The notes below the pieces were generated by a model. The model saw only the letters and a list, made by a program, of their open reading frames with translations. It was not told where the DNA came from and did not search any database. The position numbers and the translations under genes are program-made. A DNA stretch of 57,003 nt from positions 1-57,003 of the forward strand of contig DASTAY010000007.1 of assembly GCA_035712345.1 (NCBI GenBank). The letters are read 5' to 3'. Below are positions 50,592-57,003 of this stretch, piece by piece. Within the stretch, counting starts at the first letter, position 1. Every line of letters begins with the position of its first letter. This DNA is from VRUE01 sp035712345 (lineage in GTDB: Bacteria; Actinomycetota; Thermoleophilia; Solirubrobacterales; 70-9).

Positions 50592-51859
50592 CGCAACGCC
50601 TCCTCCAGCGACTCCCCGGCCGCAGCGAGGGTGCGCTCGATCGCGTCGGCGCCGTGGGCGAGGGAGACGAACCAGGCCTCGAACTGCGAAGGCGGCGGGT
50701 AGACGCCCCGGTCGAGCATCGCCCGGCAGAAACGGGCATGGGCCTCGAGGTCACAGGCTGCGGCGCCGGCGAAGTCGGACACCGGCTCGGCGCTGAAGAA
50801 GAGCGTCACCAGGCCAGGTGCGGCGGCGACCTGCAGCGGACGATCGGCGGTCAGCTCGCGCAGGCCCGCGGCGAGGCGGTCGGTGAGGGCCCCGAGCCGC
50901 GCGTAGGCCTCCGCGTCGAGGCGGCGCAGCGTCGCCAGCCCGGCGGCCGCCGCGAGTGGGTTGCCCGACAGCGTGCCCGCCTGGTAGACGTCGCCGGCGG
51001 GCGCGATCCGCTCCATCGTCTCCACCGGGCCGCCGAAGGCCGCCGCCGGCAGGCCGCCGCCGAGTACCTTGCCGAGCACCGTCAGGTCCGGTTCGACGTC
51101 GTAGAGCTCTTGGGCGCCGCCTCTGGAGACGCGGAAGCCGCTGATCACCTCGTCGAAGACGAGCAGCGCGCCGGCGTCGCGCGTGGCAGCCCGGAGGAAC
51201 TCGAGAAAGCCATCCTCGGCGGGGACGACTCCCATGTTGGCGGGAAGCGGCTCGGCCAGCACCGCGGCGACCGGATGTTCCGCGAGAGCGCGCTCGACGG
51301 CCCGCCGGTCGTTCCAGGGCACGACGACCGTGCCCGCCGTCTGCGCCGCGGGCACCCCCGGGCTGGCCGGGATCGCCAGCGTCGCCAGGCCCGAGCCGGC
51401 CTCGGCGAGAAGGCCGTCGGAGTGACCGTGGTAGGCGCCGGCGAACTTGACGACGACCTCGCGGCCGGTGGCCGCGCGGGCGAGCCGCACGGCGCTCATC
51501 GCGGCCTCGGTGCCGGAGCTGGTCATCCTCACCATCTCCACCGAGGGGACCCTTGCGAGAACCTCCTCCGCCAGCTCGACCTCGACCTCGGCGGGGGCGC
51601 CATAGCTCGTCCCCCGGGCAGCGGCATCGGCGACGGCTGCGATCACCCGCTGGTCGGCGTGGCCGAGGATCAGCGGGCCCCAGGAGCAGACCCAGTCGAT
51701 GTAGCGGTTGCCGTCCACGTCGACCAGCTCGCAGCCCTCGCCGAGGGCGACGAAGATCGGCTCGCGGCCGATCTGCCGCATCGCCCGCACGGGACTGTTG
51801 ACACCCCCCGGCAGGACCCGCAAGGCCCGCGCGTACAGCTCGGTGCTACGAGTGTTCAG
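50588..51859 (-). CDS. hemL: Glutamate-1-semialdehyde 2,1-aminomutase
   Basis: About 423 aa. Converts glutamate-1-semialdehyde to 5-aminolevulinate using PLP. Motifs: VLPGGVNSPVRAM, DWVCSWGPLILGHA, MTSSGTEAAMSAVRLARAATGR, LLVFDEVISGFRVSRGGAQ and the PLP lysine in LGKVLGGGLPAAAFGG. The start is uncertain. There is no ATG or GTG near the expected N-terminus; a CTG at 51859 gives the usual length, a TTG at 51823 gives a shorter protein lacking the first helix. It overlaps the upstream gene's end. Confidence 0.9.
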   Translation of the reverse strand: MNTRSTELYARALRVLPGGVNSPVRAMRQIGREPIFVALGEGCELVDVDGNRYIDWVCSWGPLILGHADQRVIAAVADAAARGTSYGAPAEVEVELAEEVLARVPSVEMVRMTSSGTEAAMSAVRLARAATGREVVVKFAGAYHGHSDGLLAEAGSGLATLAIPASPGVPAAQTAGTVVVPWNDRRAVERALAEHPVAAVLAEPLPANMGVVPAEDGFLEFLRAATRDAGALLVFDEVISGFRVSRGGAQELYDVEPDLTVLGKVLGGGLPAAAFGGPVETMERIAPAGDVYQAGTLSGNPLAAAAGLATLRRLDAEAYARLGALTDRLAAGLRELTADRPLQVAAAPGLVTLFFSAEPVSDFAGAAACDLEAHARFCRAMLDRGVYPPPSQFEAWFVSLAHGADAIERTLAAAGESLEEALR

Positions 51860-52922
51860 CTTCCCACCGCGCGTAGTCGTCGGTGAAGTAGTGCAGGCGG
51901 ATCTTCTTGTACTCGGTCGACGAGTAGAGGGTGGCGCGATCGTCGGGACCCATGCCGCACTCGGCGGCGATCGAGTCGAGGATCGCGTCGCACTCCTCCT
52001 TCGAGCGGCCGTGGGCCATGGTGAAGACGCTGTAGGGCCAGTCCTCGTAGGTCGGCCGCTGATAGCAGTGGGAGATGCCGCGGAAGGAGGCCATCTTGCG
52101 CCCGATCTCGAAGATCTCCGCCTCGGGCACCTTCCAGACCCCCATGCCGTTGGCCGAGAAACCGGCGCGGCGGTGGAAGAGGATCGCCGCGACGCGCCGC
52201 AGCAGCTTGCGATCGACCATCGAGCGCAGTCGCTCCAGCAGCTCCCCGGTCGGGATCCCCAGCTCGGCGGCGGCGGCGTCGTAGGGACGCTCGACCGCCT
52301 CCATCGGGCCCTGCAGGGCCCGGATCGTCGCGACGTCGTCCTCGTCGTAGGGCTGGCGCTCCAGCTCGCGCGGCGGCGCCGCCTCGACCGCGGCGGCAAG
52401 CGCGTCCGTGCCCTTCTCCATCTCCAGGTTCATGTTGATCTTGAACAGGGTCAGGGTGGGCAGCTCGCGCATCGACTCGGCGCCGGTCTCGCGCATCAGC
52501 GCCTCCAGCGTGCCCGCCATCCCCAGCTCGGAGCCGGGCGGCACGGCGATCGTGAACCAGAGGTTGAAGTCGTGGGTGCGCAGGTAGTTGTGGGAGACGC
52601 CGGGGTGGGCGTTCACGGCCGCGGCGGCGCGCTGTGGGTGCTCGGCGTCGACTTTGGCGGCGACCAGCATCGACTCGTAGCCGAGCGCCCGGGTGTCGAA
52701 GATCGGCGTGATCTCGCGGATGATCCGACCGTCGAGCAACCGCTGCGTACGGGCGAGCACGTCGTCCAGCTCGAGCTCCGCCTCGGATGCGACCAGGGCG
52801 AAGGGCTCCTCGTCAAGCGGGAAGCTCGACTGCAGCAGGTTCATCAACCGCTTGTCGGTCTCGTCGAGCGGGATCGCGCTGCCGTCCTTGCGACTGCGCG
52901 CCTTCGATTGAGGAACTTTCAC
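51846..52922 (-). CDS. Fused siroheme-decarboxylase-like protein (AhbA-AhbB / NirDL type)
   Basis: 358 aa from the GTG at 52922, which overlaps the hemB stop (GTGA). It comprises two Lrp/AsnC-like units in tandem: each has a short winged-helix part followed by a RAM-like domain. The first carries HNYLRTHDFNLWFTI, the second HCYQRPTYEDWPYSVFTMAHG. These His-rich motifs match AhbA and AhbB (and NirD/L), which decarboxylate siroheme on the alternative heme or heme d1 route (family knowledge). Its place between hemB and hemL agrees with tetrapyrrole synthesis. A plain Lrp regulator is less likely given the motifs. Confidence 0.75.
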   Translation of the reverse strand: MKVPQSKARSRKDGSAIPLDETDKRLMNLLQSSFPLDEEPFALVASEAELELDDVLARTQRLLDGRIIREITPIFDTRALGYESMLVAAKVDAEHPQRAAAAVNAHPGVSHNYLRTHDFNLWFTIAVPPGSELGMAGTLEALMRETGAESMRELPTLTLFKINMNLEMEKGTDALAAAVEAAPPRELERQPYDEDDVATIRALQGPMEAVERPYDAAAAELGIPTGELLERLRSMVDRKLLRRVAAILFHRRAGFSANGMGVWKVPEAEIFEIGRKMASFRGISHCYQRPTYEDWPYSVFTMAHGRSKEECDAILDSIAAECGMGPDDRATLYSSTEYKKIRLHYFTDDYARWEAEHS

Positions 52923-53890
52923 CGAATCCAAGCCGCGGCCTCCTTCGCGTAGTAGGTGACGATTGCGTCGGCGCCGGCGCGGCGGATCGAGGTCAGCGTC
53001 TCGAGCACCGCGGCGCGCTCGTCGATCCAGCCGTTGGCCGCAGCCGCCTTCAGCATCGAGTACTCGCCGGAGACATGGTAGGCGGCCAAGGGCGCGCCGG
53101 TCTCCTCCTTCACCCGCCGCACGACGTCCAGGTAGGGAACCGCCGGCTTCACCATCAGCATGTCGGCGCCCTCCTCGAGGTCGAGTCGGGCCTCGCGCAC
53201 GGCTTCGCCGGCGTTGGCGGGATCCATCTGGTAGCCGCGCCGGTCGCCGAATTCGGGGCTGGACTCGGCCGCGTCGCGGAAGGGCCCGTAGAAGGCCGAG
53301 GCGTACTTGGCGCTGTAGGCGACGATCGGCGTGCCGGCATGGCCCTCCTCGTCGAGCTGGTGGCGGATCGTGCCGACCCGGCCGTCCATCATGTCGCTCG
53401 GGGCGACGGCGTCAGCGCCGGCCTCGGCGTGGGAGATCGCGGTTTTCGCGAGCAGCTCGATCGTCAGGTCGTTGTCGACCTCGCCGTCGCGGAGGAAGCC
53501 GCAATGGCCGTGCGAGGTGTACTCGCAGAGGCAGACGTCGGTGATCACGGTCAGCTCGGGGTGGGCCTCCTTCAGCGCCCGCACGGCCATCTGCACCACG
53601 CCCTCGTCGTCGTAGGCGCCGGAGCCGGTCTCGTCCTTGCTCGCGGGGACGCCGAAGAGCAGGATCGCGCCGATTCCGGCTGCGGCGACCTCGGTCGCCT
53701 CGGCGACCAGCTCGGAGATCGAGAAGCGCTCGATGCCGGGCATCGACGGCACCTCCTCGCGGATCCCCTCACCGGCGACGACGAACGCGGGTTGGATCAG
53801 GTGGGCCGGGGAGAGCTCGGTCTCGCGGACCAGGCCGCGCAAGGTCTCGGTGCGGCGCAGCCGCCGCATGCGGGTGCTCGGAAACTGCAT
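52919..53890 (-). CDS. hemB: Delta-aminolevulinic acid dehydratase (porphobilinogen synthase)
   Basis: 323 aa. Condenses two 5-aminolevulinate molecules into porphobilinogen. Motifs: RRLRRTETLRGLVRET, the zinc-site Cys cluster DVCLCEYTSHGHCG, the Schiff-base lysines in VAYSAKYASAFYGPFRDA and MLMVKPAVPYLD, and YHVSGEYSML. It is first in the minus-strand operon hemB - ahb-like - hemL - small gene. Confidence 0.95.
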   Translation of the reverse strand: MQFPSTRMRRLRRTETLRGLVRETELSPAHLIQPAFVVAGEGIREEVPSMPGIERFSISELVAEATEVAAAGIGAILLFGVPASKDETGSGAYDDEGVVQMAVRALKEAHPELTVITDVCLCEYTSHGHCGFLRDGEVDNDLTIELLAKTAISHAEAGADAVAPSDMMDGRVGTIRHQLDEEGHAGTPIVAYSAKYASAFYGPFRDAAESSPEFGDRRGYQMDPANAGEAVREARLDLEEGADMLMVKPAVPYLDVVRRVKEETGAPLAAYHVSGEYSMLKAAAANGWIDERAAVLETLTSIRRAGADAIVTYYAKEAAAWIR

Positions 53891-53898
53891 CTAGACCG

Positions 53899-53904
53899 AG
53901 TTTA
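53899..53904 (-). promoter_or_regulatory. TAnnnT box (TAAACT) of the hem operon
   Basis: Minus-strand TAAACT ends 8 nt before the hemB ATG at 53890, implying a leader of 0-2 nt. Confidence 0.4.
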
Positions 53905-53905
53905 C

Positions 53906-54042
53906 GGGGGCGAGGAAGTCTTCTGGTTGTGCCCAACTTCGCTCGCTGCGCTCGCTCGTGATGATGGCGCCCGCTTCGCGGGCCTGAATCTCTCGCCGGT
54001 GCGCCGCTTCGCGAGGCACACCCAGAAGACTCCCTCGCCCCC
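53906..54042. repeat. Palindromic element D: family-2 core with 28-bp arms
   Basis: Arms 53906-53933 and 54015-54042 pair over 28 bp with two mismatches. The core (53931-54017) is the reverse complement of the element C core, with only a handful of changes over about 86 bp. The arms of C and D share no sequence. It lies in the divergent gap between hemB and the ABC transporter genes, so a terminator role is unlikely here. Confidence 0.9.
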
Positions 54043-54055
54043 CTACCCCAGCCAG

Positions 54056-54061
54056 TAGCGT
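54056..54061 (+). promoter_or_regulatory. TAnnnT box (TAGCGT) of the ABC transporter operon
   Basis: TAGCGT ends 8 nt before the GTG at 54070; no ribosome binding site is seen. Confidence 0.4.
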
Positions 54062-54069
54062 TCCGCGGC

Positions 54070-54774
54070 GTGCAGGCACGGGGCTTGACCAAGCGCTATG
54101 GCGATCGCGAGGCTTTGAAGGGAGTCGATTTCGCCGCTCGGCCTGGCGAGCTCGTAGCTGTAATCGGGCCGAACGGTGCGGGCAAGACCACGCTGCTCTC
54201 GATTCTGGCCGGGACCCTTAGACCGGACGCCGGTGAGGTCAGCTCGCCCAACGGGGACGTCGGTTGGGTGCCGCAGCAGGCGGCGCTCTACCGACGGCTC
54301 ACGGTTGAGGAGAATCTGTTGCTGTTTGCCCGGCTGGAGAAGCGGGACGACCCAAGAGGCGCGGTGGAGGAGATGCTCGAGCTGACCGGGCTGGGGGGCC
54401 GCCGCGGAGAGCTGATCGCCCGGCTATCCGGTGGCAACCAGCAGCGGGTCAACATCGCCATCGGGCTGATGGCGCGGCCGGCGGTCCTGCTGCTGGACGA
54501 GCCCAGCGTGGGGCTCGACCCCCGACAGCGGGCCAGGTTGTGGGACTTCATCGCCGCCCTCGCCGGGCGTGGGACGACGGTCGTCTTCTCGACCCACGAC
54601 ATCCAGGAGGCCGAGCGCTACGGACAGCGGCTGCTCGTCCTCGCCGACAGCGAGAGCCTCTTCGACGGCTCGCCGTCGGAGCTGCTCGAAGCGGTTCGCG
54701 GCGAGGCCGCCGAGAGCGCCGAGAGCGATTTCGAGACCGCCTTCGTCGCCTTCCTCGGACACCGGGGGCACTGA
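54070..54774 (+). CDS. ABC transporter ATP-binding protein
   Basis: 234 aa, GTG start. It has Walker A GPNGAGKTTLLS, Q-loop VPQQAAL, signature LSGGNQQRVNIA, Walker B VLLLDEPSVGLD and H-loop FSTHDIQEAE. It energises the permease encoded next (TGATG overlap). The pair resembles ABC-2 type drug or antibiotic exporters; CcmA-like heme export is an alternative, but no cytochrome c maturation genes are here. The cargo is unknown. Confidence 0.92.
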   Translation: MQARGLTKRYGDREALKGVDFAARPGELVAVIGPNGAGKTTLLSILAGTLRPDAGEVSSPNGDVGWVPQQAALYRRLTVEENLLLFARLEKRDDPRGAVEEMLELTGLGGRRGELIARLSGGNQQRVNIAIGLMARPAVLLLDEPSVGLDPRQRARLWDFIAALAGRGTTVVFSTHDIQEAERYGQRLLVLADSESLFDGSPSELLEAVRGEAAESAESDFETAFVAFLGHRGH

Positions 54775-56123
54775 TGCGCTGGCTGCTGCTCAAGGACCTG
54801 CGGATCCTGCGGCGCTCACCGCTGCAGGCTGCGCTCCTGATCGCCTATCCGATCCTGATCGCGCTGTTGATCGGCTTTGCGATCTCGCGCGAACCGGGCG
54901 CTCCCCGCGTCGCCTTCCTCAACGAAGTGCCGCCGGGGGCTCGGATCGCAGGCGAGGGCGGCAAGCTGCCCGCGGTCGGCGTCAACCAGAGGATCTGCAA
55001 GCAGGTCGAGTGCGTCGACGTCGGCGGCCGCGCCGAAGCGGAAGCGAAGGTCCGCGAAGGCGACGCGCTGGCGGCGCTGATCCTTCCCGCCGACCTGATC
55101 GACCGGCTCAACTCGCTCTCCACGCTGAATCCGGAAACGCCGGAAGTCGACGTGATCGTCAACGAGGAGAACCCGCTCAAGGCAGCGGCGGTCGACGACC
55201 GCATCACCGCCCTGCTCGCCCAGGCGAACCTCTTCATCGCCCGACAGATCGCCAAGGAAGGGGGGCGTTACCTCGACCTGATCGTCGAGGGCGGCAACTT
55301 CGAAGTGCTCGGCCAGCCGGTCGAGATCCTCGGCCTGCGCGCGGTCGCGTCGATCCTCCATTCGTTGCGCCCCGCGGTTCCCGAGGCGAAGCGAGCCGAG
55401 CTCGACCGGGTGATTCGCTTCGCCACGCTCGCCCGCGACAACCTCGGCGTGGCCTCGCCGCTGATCGATCGGCTGGCTCAGCCGATCGCCGTCGACAAGC
55501 ACTCGGTCAGCGCTCCCACCCCGCCCCTGGAAGTGTTCGCGATCGCCGTCGCCGCGTCGCTCACGCTGACCTTCGTCACCCTGCTGCTGGTCGCCGGCTC
55601 CCTCGCCCTGGAGCGCGAGGAGAACACCTTTCCGAGGCTGACCGGAGGGCTCGTCTCGCGCTCGGCGCTGCTGGCGGAGAAGATCGGCCTCGGCATCGTC
55701 GTGGGACTCGCGGTGACCCTGCTCATGCTGGCCGGCGTGCAGATCTTCGTCAGCCTCGACTGGAGCCGCTTCGGCCTCTGGCTGGCGGCGATCCTGATCG
55801 CGGCCGGCGGCTTCGGGGCGGCCGGGGCGGCCCTCGGGGCGGCCGCACGGGACGTGCGAGCCGTCTCCCTGCTGGCGTTCATGGTCTCGCTTCCGGTCGC
55901 GCTGCTCTCGCTCGTTCCCTCGGGCGCCGTCGGAGCGACGCTCTACGACGTGATCCGGATCATCACCGCCCTCTTCCCCTTCAAGCCGGCGCTGGAAGCG
56001 ATGACCGCGGCGCTCGACTCCGGCGGACCGGGCATCGGCGGGCCGCTCCTGCACCTCGCGATCCTGGCCGTCGCCTATGCGGCGATCGCCCGCTTCGCCC
56101 TGCGTCGCTTCGCCACGGTCTGA
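54774..56123 (+). CDS. ABC-2 type transporter permease
   Basis: 449 aa. One N-terminal TM helix (ALLIAYPILIALLIGFAI), a large outside domain of about 220 residues (with paired Cys in RICKQVECVD), then five or so TM helices in the C-terminal half (TLTFVTLLLVAGSLALEREENT and others). This is the ABC-2/YhgE-like permease layout. It exports an unidentified substrate with the ATPase upstream. Confidence 0.88.
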   Translation: MRWLLLKDLRILRRSPLQAALLIAYPILIALLIGFAISREPGAPRVAFLNEVPPGARIAGEGGKLPAVGVNQRICKQVECVDVGGRAEAEAKVREGDALAALILPADLIDRLNSLSTLNPETPEVDVIVNEENPLKAAAVDDRITALLAQANLFIARQIAKEGGRYLDLIVEGGNFEVLGQPVEILGLRAVASILHSLRPAVPEAKRAELDRVIRFATLARDNLGVASPLIDRLAQPIAVDKHSVSAPTPPLEVFAIAVAASLTLTFVTLLLVAGSLALEREENTFPRLTGGLVSRSALLAEKIGLGIVVGLAVTLLMLAGVQIFVSLDWSRFGLWLAAILIAAGGFGAAGAALGAAARDVRAVSLLAFMVSLPVALLSLVPSGAVGATLYDVIRIITALFPFKPALEAMTAALDSGGPGIGGPLLHLAILAVAYAAIARFALRRFATV

Positions 56124-56139
56124 GCCACTCCGCCCGCGG

Positions 56140-56184
56140 CGCCGTAGAGGTTTGGATCGAATACCGGACCAAACCTCTACGGCG
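56140..56184. repeat. Palindromic element F, related to element E
   Basis: Perfect 16-bp arms (56140-56155 / 56169-56184) around a 13-nt centre. The inner core matches element E at 23 of 29 positions. The outer arm changes C to A on the left and G to T on the right, so pairing is kept. It lies in the short gap between the ABC permease and ymdB genes. Confidence 0.88.
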
Positions 56185-56192
56185 GTGGCGGG

Positions 56193-56198
56193 TAGGGT
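56193..56198 (+). promoter_or_regulatory. TAnnnT box (TAGGGT) of the ymdB-like gene
   Basis: TAGGGT ends exactly 6 nt before the ATG at 56205. Confidence 0.45.
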
Positions 56199-56204
56199 CC
56201 GGAC

Positions 56205-56984
56205 ATGCGGGTGCTCTTCATCGGCGACGTGGTCGGCGGGCCGGGTCGGCGGGGGCTCGCGGCGGCGATGCCGCAACTGCGCGAGCGGCACCGGCCGGAC
56301 CTGGTCGTCGTCAACGGCGAGAACTCGGCGGGCGGGATGGGAATCACCGAGAAGACGGCCGGCGCCCTCTTCGACGCGGGTTGCGACGTGATCACCACCG
56401 GCAACCACGTCTACCGCCACCGCGACGCCTACCCGTTCCTGGAACGCGCCGAGCGCGTGATCCGCCCCGCCAACTACCCGAGCGGCAACCCCGGCCGCGG
56501 CTACACCGTGGTCGAGGCGAGCGGGATCCGGGTCGGCGTGGTCAACCTCAGCGGCGGGGTCGGGTTGAAGGTGGCGCGCTCCCCCTTCGACGCCGTCGAC
56601 GCGATCCTCGAGCGGATCGAGGCCGACGCGGTGATCGTCGACTTCCACGCCGAGGTGACCAGCGAGAAGGTGGCGATGGGCTGGCACCTCGACGGGCGCG
56701 TCGCCGCCGTGCTCGGCACCCACACCCACGTGCCCACCGCCGACGGCCGCGTCCTCCCCAAGGGCACCGCGTTCATCTCCGACGTCGGCATGACCGGCGC
56801 GCGGCAGAGCATCCTCGGGGTGCGGGTCGAGGACGCGCTCGGGGCGCTGATCACGCAGATGCCGACCCGCTTCGAGACCGCCGACGAGGACGTCTGGGTG
56901 ATGGGCGCGGTGGTCGACGTCAACCGGTCGGGACTGGCGGACTCGATCGAGCCGGTGATGGTTCCGGCCGGCGGCGGCGCCTGA
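56205..56984 (+). CDS. YmdB-type metallophosphoesterase (TIGR00282 family)
   Basis: 259 aa. It has the two-metal site residues of this family in order: FIGDVVGGPGR, VVNGENSAGGMGI, TTGNHVYRHR, IVDFHAEVTSEKVAMG and GTHTHVPTADGRVLP. The family hydrolyses cyclic nucleotides or other phosphodiesters; in Bacillus YmdB affects biofilm and motility decisions. It is complete, ending 19 nt before the window end. Whether it degrades cAMP here cannot be read from sequence. Confidence 0.9.
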   Translation: MRVLFIGDVVGGPGRRGLAAAMPQLRERHRPDLVVVNGENSAGGMGITEKTAGALFDAGCDVITTGNHVYRHRDAYPFLERAERVIRPANYPSGNPGRGYTVVEASGIRVGVVNLSGGVGLKVARSPFDAVDAILERIEADAVIVDFHAEVTSEKVAMGWHLDGRVAAVLGTHTHVPTADGRVLPKGTAFISDVGMTGARQSILGVRVEDALGALITQMPTRFETADEDVWVMGAVVDVNRSGLADSIEPVMVPAGGGA

Positions 56985-57003
56985 GCGGCCACCTGAGGTC
57001 GGG

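Noticed and set aside
51846..52922. Ordinary Lrp/AsnC regulator
   Set aside because: The two tandem units carry the NYLRTHDFNLWF and HCYQRPTYEDWPY motifs of siroheme decarboxylases, which simple Lrp proteins lack.

Overview
The window is high-GC, gene-dense DNA, most consistent with an actinomycete of class Thermoleophilia (Solirubrobacterales-like). This is inferred from gene content, not from a database search: a six-gene mce operon, MMPL transporters, a menaquinol-type cytochrome bc complex with a fused QcrC, the rpsF-ssb-rpsR-rplI-dnaB block, trehalose synthesis genes, and a secreted protein with the 'LNGTVNPEG' repeat signature.

Layout. 1-5.5 kb: a secreted repeat protein cut by the window edge, pyrE, an L,D-transpeptidase, a CPBP membrane protease, a mini-MscS channel and a class A penicillin-binding protein. 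5.5-14.9 kb: a polyprenol-sugar glycosyltransferase, a flippase-like protein, thiL, a response regulator/histidine kinase/HtrA operon, and two trehalose-forming glycosyltransferases. 15-23 kb: replication and translation genes (rpsF, ssb, rpsR, rplI, dnaB, a DnaC-like loader), then purA and a TetR regulator. 23-38.9 kb: an accessory region. Six overlapping mce genes lie downstream of an MMPL gene on the minus strand and are bracketed by four members of a secreted, four-cysteine, about 260-residue family. 38.9-45.5 kb: tRNA-Lys, tatC/tatA, polyprenyl diphosphate synthase, menG and qcrABC, which together make and use menaquinone and export the Rieske protein. 45.7-50.2 kb: a second MMPL gene, a small secreted helical protein and a fifth member of the secreted family. 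50.2-54 kb: hemB, a fused siroheme-decarboxylase-like gene, hemL and a small unknown. 54-57 kb: an ABC exporter and a YmdB-type phosphodiesterase.

Three things stand out. (1) The five secreted paralogues all flank MCE or MMPL transporter genes, suggesting an undescribed envelope (possibly lipid) trafficking system; the window has no YrbE permease or Mkl ATPase. (2) Several long palindromic elements are dispersed through the window. At least two families have a conserved core and locus-specific, self-complementary arms, the opposite of a normal IS, MITE or REPIN. Some sit in frame inside genes. (3) Many genes have a TAnnnT -10 box 6-9 nt upstream of the start codon, pointing to widespread leaderless or near-leaderless transcription on both strands.
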